Below are positions 26,617-34,778 of a stretch of 64,000 nucleotides of DNA, piece by piece (position 1 is the stretch's first letter; every line of letters starts with the position of its first letter). Both the position numbers and the translations under genes were made by a program. The notes beneath the pieces were generated by a model. That model was not told the origin of the DNA. It did not search any database and was given only the letters and a program-made list of their open reading frames with translations. Source of the DNA: Glycomyces sambucus (lineage in GTDB: Bacteria > Actinomycetota > Actinomycetes > Mycobacteriales > Micromonosporaceae); contig NZ_FNGF01000001.1 of NCBI RefSeq assembly GCF_900102815.1, positions 425,297 to 489,296 of the forward strand, in the 5' to 3' direction.

Positions 26617-28839
26617 ATGACACCCCCGACCGCCCCCCTCCGGCCGCCCGCGGCCGCCGCCCGAAAGCCGGCCACGGTCCGGATCGCCGCCAGGAGCGCG
26701 GCCAACCCGTGGAAGGCCATCATCGCCTGGACCGTGTTCGTGGCCGTGTGCTTCGGCGCCGGCACCGCGGCCGGCACGAACCAGACCGCGTTCTCCGACT
26801 ACTGGATCGGCGAGGCCGGTGAGGCCGAGGGCCTGGCCGTCGCCGGCGGCGTCGAGGCGCCCGCCGTCGAGTACGTCCTCATCACCTCGCCCGCGGCGCC
26901 GCTCGATGCGGCCGCCGCCGAAGCGGCCGCGGCCGACCTGACGGCGCGGATGAGCGCGCTCGACGAGGTCGCCGAGGTATCCGCGCCCGTCACCGCCGAC
27001 GACGGCGACGCCGTCCTGGTCTCGGTGACGATGTCGATGCCCGCCCACGAGGCGGGCGACCGCCTCGACCCGCTCCTGGCGGCCACCGAGGCCGTCCAGG
27101 CCGGGCATCCGGACGTGGAGGTCGCCGAGACCGGCCGCAAGTCGATCGCGAACGAGCTCGACGAGCAGCTGGGCGCCGAACTCGCCGGGGTCGAGCGGTT
27201 CACGCTGCCGATCACGCTCGCGATCCTGTTCCTGGTGTTCGGGTCGCTGCTCTTGGCGGGCGTGCCGCTCGCGCTCGCGGTCAGCTCGATCCTCGCGGCC
27301 CTCGGCGTCTACGCCCTGGCCTCGCACTTCTTCCCCGACGCGGGCGGTGCGGTCACAAGCGTCCTGGCGATGATCGGCATGGCCGTGGGCGTGGACTACT
27401 CGCTGTTCTACCTCAAGCGCGTGCGCGAAGAGCAGGAGCGCCTGGGCGGGGCGGGCGGCCTCGCCGCCGCGGTGGAGCTCGCCGCCGCGACCGCCGGGCG
27501 GACCATCGTCACCTCCGGGATCGCCGTCATCGTCTCGCTCGCCGGGCTGTACCTGGTCGACGACGTCATCTTCTCCTCGATCGCGACCGCGTGCATCATC
27601 GTCGTCGCCATCGCCATGGTCAGTTCGCTGACCGTGCTCCCCGCGCTGCTGGCGAAGGTGGGCCGCCGCATCGGCGGCGGCAGGCTCATGCGGCGCAGGG
27701 AGAACCGGGAGCCGCACCGGGTGTGGGGCGCGCTGCTGCGCCCCGCGCTGCGCCATCCCGGGGCCACCGCCGCGATCGGGCTCGCCGTCATCGTGGGCCT
27801 CGCCGCGCCCGCGCTCGCGATGACCACGAGCGTCGAGGGCAAGGAGACGTTCCCGAAGTCGCTGCCGACGATCGCGGCCTACGACGCGCTCACCGCCGCG
27901 TTCCCGGACACCGGGGTCGCGCACACCGTGGTCGCGCGGGTGGACCCCGCCGACGCGGACGCCCTCGCCGCGGCCGTGGCGCAGCTGGAGGCCGCGACGC
28001 AGGAGAGCGAGCTGTTCGCGGCGACGGACGGGCCGCGCCTGCGGGTCGGCGAGGACGGCGCGTCGGTCGCGATCGACCTGCCCGTCCCGTACCCGACGAG
28101 CGACCCGCGGGCCGCCGAGTCGCTGGAGCTGCTGCGCGGCGAGCTGGTCCCGGACACGGTCGGGCGGATCGACGGCGCCGAGTACGCCGTCTCCGGCGAG
28201 CCCGCCTACGCGGAGGACTACTCGGCGCACCAGTCGGTGCGGCTGTTCCTCGTCGTCGGGTTCGTGCTGGCGTCGGCGCTGGTCATCATGCTGCTGGCGT
28301 TCCGATCGCTCGTCGTCGCGGTGCTGAGCATGGTCCTCAACCTCCTGTCGACGCTCGCCGCCTGGGGCGCGCTGGTCCTGGTGTTCCAGGGCACCTGGGC
28401 CGAGCCGCTCCTCGACTTCGACTCCCCCGGGTTCATCGGCACGCGCACCCCGCTCATGGTCTTCGCGATCCTCTTCGGACTGTCGCTCGACTACCAGCTG
28501 TTCGTGCTCAGCCGCATCAAGGAGGCCGCCCAGCGCGGCCTGGAGCCGCGCGAGGCGATCCGCGAGGGCCTGCTGTCGTCGGCGAGTGTCGTCACCAGCG
28601 CGGCCGTCATCATGATGTCGGTGTTCGTGGCGTTCGTGTTCATCGACCGCATCGAGATGAAGCAGCTCGGGTTCGCCCTGGCGCTCGGGGTGCTCCTAGA
28701 CGCCGTGGTCGTGCGGGTCATGGTGCTGCCGGCGCTCATGGCGACGGTCGCCAGGGCCGGGCGGTGGCCGGCGCGCTGGGCGCCGACCGGGGCTCACCAG
28801 AGGTCGGAGGGCCAGGCGCTCAGGACCGGGGCGTCGTAG
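26617..28839 (+). CDS. MMPL/RND-family transporter
   Basis: A 740-residue membrane protein of the MmpL-like RND superfamily, proton-driven exporters of lipids or hydrophobic compounds. It has two repeats, each with one membrane helix, a large extracytoplasmic loop and five further helices. Conserved elements are GMAVGVDYSLFYLKRVREE in repeat 1 and LSLDYQLFVLSRIKEA in repeat 2, carrying the Asp-Tyr proton-relay pairs. The C-terminus is short and basic. It is monocistronic with no obvious partner; its 3' end overlaps by 46 bp the degraded gene on the other strand. The substrate is unknown. Confidence 0.9.
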   Translation: MTPPTAPLRPPAAAARKPATVRIAARSAANPWKAIIAWTVFVAVCFGAGTAAGTNQTAFSDYWIGEAGEAEGLAVAGGVEAPAVEYVLITSPAAPLDAAAAEAAAADLTARMSALDEVAEVSAPVTADDGDAVLVSVTMSMPAHEAGDRLDPLLAATEAVQAGHPDVEVAETGRKSIANELDEQLGAELAGVERFTLPITLAILFLVFGSLLLAGVPLALAVSSILAALGVYALASHFFPDAGGAVTSVLAMIGMAVGVDYSLFYLKRVREEQERLGGAGGLAAAVELAAATAGRTIVTSGIAVIVSLAGLYLVDDVIFSSIATACIIVVAIAMVSSLTVLPALLAKVGRRIGGGRLMRRRENREPHRVWGALLRPALRHPGATAAIGLAVIVGLAAPALAMTTSVEGKETFPKSLPTIAAYDALTAAFPDTGVAHTVVARVDPADADALAAAVAQLEAATQESELFAATDGPRLRVGEDGASVAIDLPVPYPTSDPRAAESLELLRGELVPDTVGRIDGAEYAVSGEPAYAEDYSAHQSVRLFLVVGFVLASALVIMLLAFRSLVVAVLSMVLNLLSTLAAWGALVLVFQGTWAEPLLDFDSPGFIGTRTPLMVFAILFGLSLDYQLFVLSRIKEAAQRGLEPREAIREGLLSSASVVTSAAVIMMSVFVAFVFIDRIEMKQLGFALALGVLLDAVVVRVMVLPALMATVARAGRWPARWAPTGAHQRSEGQALRTGAS

Positions 28840-29228
28840 TCGCCGGTGGTGGTGACCAGCTCCCCCGGGGTGAAGGAGGCGGCCGCCCCGGGGAGGGCGG
28901 CCCCTGCCCCGGAGGCGAGGTCGTAGGCGTAGAGGTCGTACGAGGTCCAGCCCCACATTCCCGCGTCGCTGTAGAGCCACAGGGTGTTCCCGACGGCGGT
29001 GGCGCGGTCGCCGCTGCCGAAGTCGGCGCTCGCTCGCCAGCGCTCGGTGCCGTCGGGGTCGTAGAGGGCGAGGTTTTCGGCGCCGGCGTCCCAGCCGACG
29101 ACGGCGAGGGCGCCGGAGGCCGGGTCGAGGGCCACCGCCTGGCCTTCGCCGGGGGCTTCGCGGACGGCGGTGCCGGTGGCGGCGTCGTCGCGGACCTGGA
29201 CACCTGCTTCTGAACCAGCGCTGAACAC
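28794..29228 (-). pseudogene. Probable 5'-truncated remnant of a beta-propeller protein
   Basis: A 144-codon frame with propeller-like repeats (AVALDPASGALAVVGWD, LALYDPDGTERWRASADFGSG, LWLYSDAGMWGWTSYDLYAYDLASG) but no signal peptide, no ribosome site before its GTG, and only enough sequence for about two blades. It begins right at the base of a strong terminator of the upstream CNNM operon, so it has no evident promoter, and its 3' end overlaps the MMPL gene. The simplest reading is the tail of a larger secreted WD40/PQQ-like protein whose 5' part was deleted. A short functional protein cannot be excluded. Confidence 0.5.
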
Positions 29229-29229
29229 C

Positions 29230-29263
29230 GACCGGCCGCGCGGATCGCCCCGCGCGGCCGGTC
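29230..29263 (-). terminator. Intrinsic terminator of the CNNM/CorC operon
   Basis: A perfect 14-bp stem (29230-29243 with 29250-29263) and a 6-nt loop, 23 bp after the second hemolysin-like gene. Confidence 0.85.
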
Positions 29264-29286
29264 GATGCGGCAGTGCCGTCGATGCG

Positions 29287-30315
29287 TCAGGCGCTGGCGG
29301 CGTCCTGGACCTCGCCGATCAGCTCCTCGATGATGTCCTCCAGGAAGAGGACGCCCGTGGTCGCGCCCGCGGGCCCGGTGACCCGGGCGACGTGGGCGTT
29401 CTGGGCGCGGATCTGCGCGAGCGCGTCTTCGAGCTCGGCCCCGGCCTCGACCACCGGGAGGTCGCGGACGCGGTCCGCGGGGATCGGGGCGTCGAGGTCG
29501 GTCAGGTCGAGCACGTCCTTGAGGTGCAGGTACGCGTGCGGCGCCGCGCCGTTGCGGATGACGTAGCGGGAGTACCCGCTCGCCGAGACCGCCTCCTGCA
29601 CCTGCCGCGGCGTCGGATCGGCCGGCAGCAGGACCAGGTCCCGCAGCGGCACCTCCACGTCGGCGACGGTCTTCTCGGTGAACTCGAACGCCGCGGTGAG
29701 CGTGCCCGAGTCGTCCACGAGGGTGCCCTCGCGCTGGGACTCCTCGACGATCGTGGCGACCTCGTCGATCGTGTAGGCGCTCTGGGCCTCGTCCTTCGGT
29801 TCGATCCGGAAGAGCCGCAGGATGCCGTTCGCGATCGCGTTCAGCGCCCAGATCAGGGGCCGCACGGCCCGCGACACGAGCACCAGCGGCGGCGCCAGGA
29901 TGAGCGCCGCGCGGTCGGGCACGGAGAACGCGATGTTCTTCGGGATCATCTCGCCGAAGACCACGTGCAGGAACGTCACCAGCAGCAGCGCCACCGCGAA
30001 CGCGATCCCCGTGACGGCGGCCGGGGTGAGCCCGGTCCAGCCCAGCGGGTACTCGAGCAGGTGGTGGATGGCCGGTTCGGAGACGTTCAGGATCACCAGC
30101 GAGCACACGGTGATGCCGAGCTGGCTGGTGGCCAGCATGAGCGTCGCGTGCTCCATGGCCCACAGCGTGGTCTTGGCCGCGCGGCTGCCGGCGGCGGCGC
30201 GCGGTTCGATCTGGGAGCGGCGCGCCGAGATGACGGCGAACTCCGCGCCCACGAAGAAGGCGTTGGCGACCAGGAGGACCACCAGCCAGACCAGTCCGGG
30301 AAGGTACTCGCTCAT
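29287..30315 (-). CDS. CNNM/CorC-family (hemolysin-like) membrane protein, second of pair
   Basis: A 342-residue protein with an N-terminal CNNM (DUF21) transmembrane domain of about four helices (residues 1-170, with FFVGAEFAVISARRS and VFGEMIPKN) followed by paired CBS domains. The last CBS ends LFLEDIIEELIGEVQD. The family includes magnesium exporters such as MpfA/YhdP. The C-terminal CorC_HlyC domain of its partner is lacking, as is usual in actinobacterial gene pairs. The ATG overlaps the upstream stop (ATGA), so the two are translated together and may form a heterodimer. Confidence 0.9.
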   Translation of the reverse strand: MSEYLPGLVWLVVLLVANAFFVGAEFAVISARRSQIEPRAAAGSRAAKTTLWAMEHATLMLATSQLGITVCSLVILNVSEPAIHHLLEYPLGWTGLTPAAVTGIAFAVALLLVTFLHVVFGEMIPKNIAFSVPDRAALILAPPLVLVSRAVRPLIWALNAIANGILRLFRIEPKDEAQSAYTIDEVATIVEESQREGTLVDDSGTLTAAFEFTEKTVADVEVPLRDLVLLPADPTPRQVQEAVSASGYSRYVIRNGAAPHAYLHLKDVLDLTDLDAPIPADRVRDLPVVEAGAELEDALAQIRAQNAHVARVTGPAGATTGVLFLEDIIEELIGEVQDAASA

Positions 30316-31679
30316 CGTTCGCTCTCCTGCTCGAAGGTCTCCAGGATGCGCTCGCGGGTGCCGCCGAACGCGGGGTCGGTCGCCTTGTCGTCGGGCAGGT
30401 AGCGGAACCGGTCGATGCGCGAGCCCGTCAGGCGGTCCACGCGCAGGAGGCCGCGGTCGAGGCGGATCTCCTCCCCCAGGGCGGGGATGCGCTCGAGGCG
30501 GTCGAGGACGTAGCCCGCGACGGTCTCGTAGTCCTCGCCCTCGGGGATGCGCACGCCCGCGCGCTCCCACAGCTCGTCGGGGCGCAGCGCCCCGGAGAGC
30601 ACGATCGAGTCGGGGTGCTTGACGACCAGGCTCTGGCGCCGGTCGTGCTCGTCGTGGACCTCGCCGAGGAGTTCTTCCACGAGGTCTTCGAGCGTGACGA
30701 TCCCGGCGGTGCCGCCGTACTCGTCGACGACCACGGCGATCTGGAAGCCGCGCCCGCGCAGCCGGCCCAGGAGCGACCCGACGCCCGCGGTCTCGGGGAC
30801 CTTGAGCGGCGCCGACATGACCTCGGTGACGGGCACCGCGCCGCGGCGGTCGGCCGCGACGGCGTAGGCGGTCTTGACGTGGGCGACGCCGATGACGTCG
30901 TCCACGTCCTCGCCGAGGACCGGGAACCGGGAGTGCCCGGTCCGGGCGGCCTCGGCGACCACGTCGGCCGCGGTCGCGGTGCGCTCCAAGGTGACCGCGT
31001 TGACGCGCGGGGTCATGACCTCGCCCGCGGTGTGGTTGGAGAACGTGAGGGTGCGGTGGAGCATCGTGGCCTCGTCGCGGTCCAGCGCGCCCTCGGTCGC
31101 CGAGCGGCGGATGAGGAAGCTCAGCTCCTCGGCGCTGCGGGCGCCGGAGAGCTCCTCCTTGGGCTCGATGCCCATGGCGCGGATGGTGCGGTTCGCGGTG
31201 CCGTTGAACAGCGCGATGACCGGCTTGAAGACGTACGTGAAGCCGATCTGGAACGGGACCACGAGCTTCGCGGTGGCGAGCGGGACCGCCAGCGCGAAGT
31301 TCTTGGGCGCGAGTTCGCCGAGGATCATCGAGAACAGGGTCGCGACGACGATGGAGACGACCGCTCCGATGGCGCCGACCGCGGAGTCGGCGACGCCGAC
31401 GCCCAGGAGCGGTTCGCGCAGGAGCGAGCTGATGGCCGGTTCGAAGGTGTAGCCGGCCAGGAGGGTGGTGAGGGTGATGCCCAACTGGGCGCCCGAGAGG
31501 TGCGTGGAGGTGACTTTCAGCGCCTTGATGGTCGGGCCGAGGCCCTTCTCGCCGCGCTCTTGCCTGCGCTCCAGTTCGGGCCGGTCCAGGTTGACCAGCG
31601 CGAACTCGGAGGCGACGAACAGTCCGGTACCGATGGTCAGTACGACACCCGCGAGGATGCCCCAGACTTCCGTGCTCAA
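30312..31679 (-). CDS. CNNM/CorC-family (hemolysin-like) membrane protein, first of pair
   Basis: A 455-residue protein with CNNM domain (1-195: LFVASEFALVNLDR, ILGELAPKN), two CBS domains (about 210-345, GHSRFPVLGED..GVAHVK and VVVDEYGGTAGIVTLEDLVEELLGE) and a C-terminal CorC_HlyC domain (GEDYETVAGYVLDRLERIPALGEEI). Known relatives export Mg2+ or regulate its transport. The TTG at 31679 is chosen because GAGGTGA lies 4-10 nt upstream and the protein begins at the first helix. The same TTG overlaps the stop of a 28-codon leaderless leader peptide (TTGA), so its translation is likely coupled to that of the leader. Confidence 0.9.
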   Translation of the reverse strand: MSTEVWGILAGVVLTIGTGLFVASEFALVNLDRPELERRQERGEKGLGPTIKALKVTSTHLSGAQLGITLTTLLAGYTFEPAISSLLREPLLGVGVADSAVGAIGAVVSIVVATLFSMILGELAPKNFALAVPLATAKLVVPFQIGFTYVFKPVIALFNGTANRTIRAMGIEPKEELSGARSAEELSFLIRRSATEGALDRDEATMLHRTLTFSNHTAGEVMTPRVNAVTLERTATAADVVAEAARTGHSRFPVLGEDVDDVIGVAHVKTAYAVAADRRGAVPVTEVMSAPLKVPETAGVGSLLGRLRGRGFQIAVVVDEYGGTAGIVTLEDLVEELLGEVHDEHDRRQSLVVKHPDSIVLSGALRPDELWERAGVRIPEGEDYETVAGYVLDRLERIPALGEEIRLDRGLLRVDRLTGSRIDRFRYLPDDKATDPAFGGTRERILETFEQESER

Positions 31680-31762
31680 CGCTCACCTCGCTGCGACATC
31701 GCCGGGACCGGCAGTGGCCGCCCCGAGGTGAGCCAGGGTTTATGACTGGGTGAATCGTCCAT
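31676..31762 (-). CDS. Leaderless proline-rich leader peptide upstream of the CNNM operon
   Basis: A 28-codon frame beginning MDDSPSHKPW and containing five prolines, including R-P-L-P-V-P at 15-20. TATCCT (31770-31775) ends 7 nt before its ATG, the geometry of a leaderless transcript starting at that ATG. Its TGA overlaps the TTG start of the CNNM gene, and the ribosome site of that gene lies inside the last leader codons. Acidic/proline-rich leader peptides control Mg2+ transporter genes in enterobacteria (MgtL). A similar role here is inference from position and composition. Confidence 0.55.
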   Translation of the reverse strand: MDDSPSHKPWLTSGRPLPVPAMSQRGER

Positions 31763-31840
31763 GCCGACGAGGATAGCGGTGGCCGGCCGGTGTGTGCAGG
31801 GTGTCGGCGCCCGAATCACATTCCGTGCCGGTCCGGTGCG

Positions 31841-32566
31841 TCAGAGCCCGGTCTTGCCTTGGGGTCCGGGGCCCGAGAGCGGCCCGGTGGCGGGCGTGTC
31901 GGGGTCGGCGGCGCGGGTCTCGCGGATGCGGCGCAGGGTCCAGCCGATGTGGCGCTCGATCGCGGCGGCGGCGGCCTCGGGGTCGCCCTTGGCGAGGACG
32001 TCGCGCAGTTCGGCGTGCTCGCTCCAGGCGGAGGCGCGGAAGTGGTCGCGGTCGAGGCGGGCGTTGAGGAACATGGAGACCTGGCTGCGCAGGAGGCTCC
32101 AGGTGCGCCGGAGGCGGGCGTGGTCGGCGCCGGCGTAGACGAGGTCGTGGAACTCCAGGTCGAGGGCCACGTGGTCGTCGCCTTCGGCGAGGGCCTTCAT
32201 GCGGGCGATGACGTCGTCCATCCGCGCGAGGGCGGCGTCGTCGATGCGGGCGGCGCAGCGCTCCATGGCGAGGCGTTCGATGGCCAGGCGCAGGGAGTAG
32301 ACCTCTTCGATGTCGTCGAAGGTGAGGGTGATGACGCGGGCGCCGCGGTGGCGCTGGGACTCGATGAGGCCGTCGCGTTCGAGGATGGAGATGGCCTCGC
32401 GGACGGGGCCGCGGCTGACGGCCATGGACTCGGCGAGCTCGGCCTCCTTGAGGCGTTCGCCGGGGGCGAGGACGCCGCGCGTGATCATCTCGCGCAGCCG
32501 GTCGGCGACGAGTGTGGACAGCGCGGGCGGCATCGCGGGCGCGGCCGTGAGATCCGACGTCGCCAA
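31841..32566 (-). CDS. FCD/GntR-family transcriptional regulator 1
   Basis: A 241-residue regulator with an N-terminal winged helix (ERLKEAELAESMAVSRGPVREAISILERDGLIESQRHRGARVITL) and a C-terminal all-helical FCD sensor domain with the metal-binding pattern Asp (LDLEFHDLVY) and downstream histidines (EHAELRDVLAKGD, IERHIGW). FCD regulators of this type sense sugar acids, uronates or related metabolites. The TTG start has AAGGGGA about 8 nt upstream. It is the same length as, and closely similar to, the GntR protein encoded beyond the alditol oxidase, so the two are duplicates. TACACT upstream (in CATACACTTGATC) is a candidate -10. Confidence 0.9.
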   Translation of the reverse strand: MATSDLTAAPAMPPALSTLVADRLREMITRGVLAPGERLKEAELAESMAVSRGPVREAISILERDGLIESQRHRGARVITLTFDDIEEVYSLRLAIERLAMERCAARIDDAALARMDDVIARMKALAEGDDHVALDLEFHDLVYAGADHARLRRTWSLLRSQVSMFLNARLDRDHFRASAWSEHAELRDVLAKGDPEAAAAAIERHIGWTLRRIRETRAADPDTPATGPLSGPGPQGKTGL

Positions 32567-32641
32567 GTCCGTCCCCTTTCCGTGGTGCCGGACCGCGGTG
32601 CGATCCGGGGATCAAGTGTATGACGCTGGGCCGGTGGCCCT

Positions 32642-33886
32642 TCAGGCCCCGAGGACCCGGTCGAGGTAGGCGTTGCGGAACTTGCCGGAGGGGTCGTTGT
32701 GTGCGGCGAGTTCGGCGAAGTCGCGGCCGCGGGGGAAGCGGGCGAGGCGGTCGGCGAAGGCGGGTCCGGCGAGCTTGCCCCAGTGGGGGCGGGCGTCGTG
32801 GCGGTCGAGGACGCGTTCGACGGCGGCGAGGGCGGCGCGGACGGCGGGCATGTCGGGTTTCCAGGTGAAGTGGACGCCCGCGGTGGGGCGGTGGTGGGCG
32901 CCGCTGAGCCAGAGGCCGTCGGCGGCCATGGTGCGGATCTCGGAGACCAGGAGCGCGGGGTTGACGGCGTCGGCTTCGCGGCGCAGTTCGCGCAGCACCT
33001 GCGGGAGGTGCGCGCGGTCGACGAAGTACTCGCTCTGGAGTTCGTCGCCGGCGTTCGAGGGCGGGGCGTCGTGGCGGAAGTGCGGGAGGCGTTCGAGCCA
33101 GGGGCCCATGGCGCCGCCCTGGAGGGTGACGGTGTCGTCGGAGGCCCCGGCGACCGGGGAGACGGCGCGGGCGCGGGAGCGGCGGGCGGTGACGCCGTCG
33201 GGCAGGCGCGGCTCGGTGTGGTGCTTGAGGAGGACCTGGGTGATCGCGGGGGACGCCCAGTCCTGGATGAACAGGCTGGTGCTGTAGGCGCCGGCGGTGA
33301 GGGCGTCGAAGGCGTCGAGGACCGGTTCCCATGGGGCGTCGAGGAAGAGGTCTTGGCGGAGGTCGAAGCTCTCGCGCACGTCGAGGTCGAGGCGGGTGGC
33401 GATCCCGAGGGCGCCGAGGGCGACCACGGAGCCGTCGAAGGCGTCGTCGCCGCGGCTGACGCGGGCGAGGGCGCCGTCGGCGCGGACGTACTCGATCGCG
33501 GCGACGTACCCGGAGAGGACGGGGTTGGCGTCGCCGGAGCCGTGGGTGCCGGTGGCGACGGCGCCCGCGACGGAGATGTGCGGGAGGGACCCCATGTTGC
33601 CGAGGGCGAGCCCTTCGGCGTGGAGGGCGCGGGCGACGTGCGCGAAGGGGGCGCCGGCGGGGACGGAGGCGGTGCGGCGGTCGGGGGCGACGCGGACGTC
33701 GGCGGGGAGCGCGGCGGTGGAGACCATGAGGCCGGTGGTGTCGGCGATGTCGTTGAAGGAGTGGGCGGTGCCGACGGCGCGGACGCGGTCGGCGGCGGCG
33801 ACGGCCTCCTGGAGTTCGGGGATCGTGGCGGGGTGGGCGGTCCGGTCGGTGGAGAAGCGGACGTTGCCGGCCCAGTTGGTGTTCAT
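32642..33886 (-). CDS. aldO: Alditol oxidase (AldO-like FAD oxidase)
   Basis: A 414-residue flavoprotein of the VAO family closely resembling Streptomyces AldO, which oxidises xylitol, sorbitol and similar alditols at C1 to the aldose, producing H2O2. It begins NTNWAGNVRFST as AldO does. The FAD-linking histidine is His42 in VGTAHSFND, and the FAD-binding stretch is NMGSLPHISVAGAVATGTHGSG. Substrate-site and C-terminal motifs are LQSEYFVDR, SEIRTMAADGLWLSGA, HFTWKPD, RPHWGKL and DPSGKFRNAYL. The ATG overlaps the stop of gntR2 (ATGA), so it is in that operon; gntR1 follows 75 nt later. Confidence 0.9.
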   Translation of the reverse strand: MNTNWAGNVRFSTDRTAHPATIPELQEAVAAADRVRAVGTAHSFNDIADTTGLMVSTAALPADVRVAPDRRTASVPAGAPFAHVARALHAEGLALGNMGSLPHISVAGAVATGTHGSGDANPVLSGYVAAIEYVRADGALARVSRGDDAFDGSVVALGALGIATRLDLDVRESFDLRQDLFLDAPWEPVLDAFDALTAGAYSTSLFIQDWASPAITQVLLKHHTEPRLPDGVTARRSRARAVSPVAGASDDTVTLQGGAMGPWLERLPHFRHDAPPSNAGDELQSEYFVDRAHLPQVLRELRREADAVNPALLVSEIRTMAADGLWLSGAHHRPTAGVHFTWKPDMPAVRAALAAVERVLDRHDARPHWGKLAGPAFADRLARFPRGRDFAELAAHNDPSGKFRNAYLDRVLGA

Positions 33887-34608
33887 GCGGTGCCTTTCAG
33901 GGTGTTCGGGGAGCGGTCGTGCGGGGTGTCGATGTGGGAGGGCGCCAGGCGCAGGAGGACCCAGCCGATGTGGTCCTCGATCGCGGCGACCGCGGCGGCG
34001 GGGTCGCCGGTGGCGAGGGCGTCGCGCAGGCGCAGGTGCTTGGCGTGGCTGGTGGAGCGGAAGTAGTCGCCGTCGGTGCGGGAGTGGAGGAAGACGGCGA
34101 CCTGGCCGCGGATGGGCGCCCAGGTGCGGTCGAGGCGGGCGTGGGCGGCGGCCTCGTAGACGAGGTCGTGGAACTCCAGGTCGAGGGCGGCGACGTCGGC
34201 CGCGGGGGCGGTCTCGGGGAGGTCCCGCATGCGGTCGAGGACGCCGTCGAGGGCGGCCCGGAGCTCGGGGGTGAGGCGTTCGGCGGCGCGGGCCATCGCG
34301 AGGCGTTCGATGGCCAGGCGCAGGGAGTAGACCTCCTCGATGTCGCGGGCGGTGAGGCTGATGACGCGGGCGCCGCGGTAGCGCTGGGTCTCCACGAGCC
34401 CTTCGGCGGTGAGCAGCGCGATGGCCTCGCGGACGGGGCCGCGGCTGACGTGGAGCGCGGCGGCGAGCTCGGCCTCCTTGAGCCGTTCGCCGGGGGCGAG
34501 CCCGCCGTGCGTGATCATGTCGCGCAGCCGGTCGGCGACGAGGGCCGCGAGGGCGGGCGCGCTCGCGGCGAGGTCGACGGCGGGGCCGCCGAAGGGGACG
34601 GTGTCCAC
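33883..34608 (-). CDS. FCD/GntR-family transcriptional regulator 2
   Basis: A 241-residue paralogue of GntR regulator 1. Its winged helix (ERLKEAELAAALHVSRGPVREAIALLTAEGLVETQRYRGARVISL) and FCD domain (LDLEFHDLVYEAAAHARLDRTW, LRLRDALATGDPAAAVAAIEDHIGW) align along the full length with that protein. The GTG at 34608 has AGGAGG just upstream; the frame extends into the operator, where it is not coding. It is divergent from a five-gene sugar-uptake operon, with a 31-bp inverted repeat between them. It therefore probably represses both that operon and gntR2-aldO, released by a sugar-acid ligand. Confidence 0.9.
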   Translation of the reverse strand: MDTVPFGGPAVDLAASAPALAALVADRLRDMITHGGLAPGERLKEAELAAALHVSRGPVREAIALLTAEGLVETQRYRGARVISLTARDIEEVYSLRLAIERLAMARAAERLTPELRAALDGVLDRMRDLPETAPAADVAALDLEFHDLVYEAAAHARLDRTWAPIRGQVAVFLHSRTDGDYFRSTSHAKHLRLRDALATGDPAAAVAAIEDHIGWVLLRLAPSHIDTPHDRSPNTLKGTA

Positions 34609-34648
34609 GGTTCCTCCTGGAAGGGGTCCCGGGAAGCCTACCAGAAAA

Positions 34649-34694
34649 TTGCAGATTGTTTCTTGTTGACAATCTCCAATCCGGCGATTAGCGT
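34649..34694 (+). promoter_or_regulatory. GntR operator overlapping the sugar ABC operon promoter
   Basis: TTGCAGATTGT (34649-34659) and ACAATCTCCAA (34669-34679) form an inverted repeat with 10 of 11 positions paired around a 9-bp spacer. TTGACA (34666-34671), 17 bp, then TAGCGT (34689-34694) forms the promoter of the binding-protein operon. The right half-site covers the -35, consistent with repression by the divergently encoded FCD regulator. Confidence 0.8.
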
Positions 34695-34778
34695 TCGTCG
34701 CGTCGGCCCCGGTGCCAGTTCCATCCCCGAGCCGACGTCCCTCGCAGTGGCACCGGATCGCGCAAGGAGGCGCGCTGA

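Noticed and set aside
31680-31840. M-box (ykoK) riboswitch upstream of the CNNM operon
   Set aside because: The predicted transcript begins at the leader ATG only 84 nt before the CNNM start codon. No M-box-like sequence is seen, and the space is used by the leader frame.
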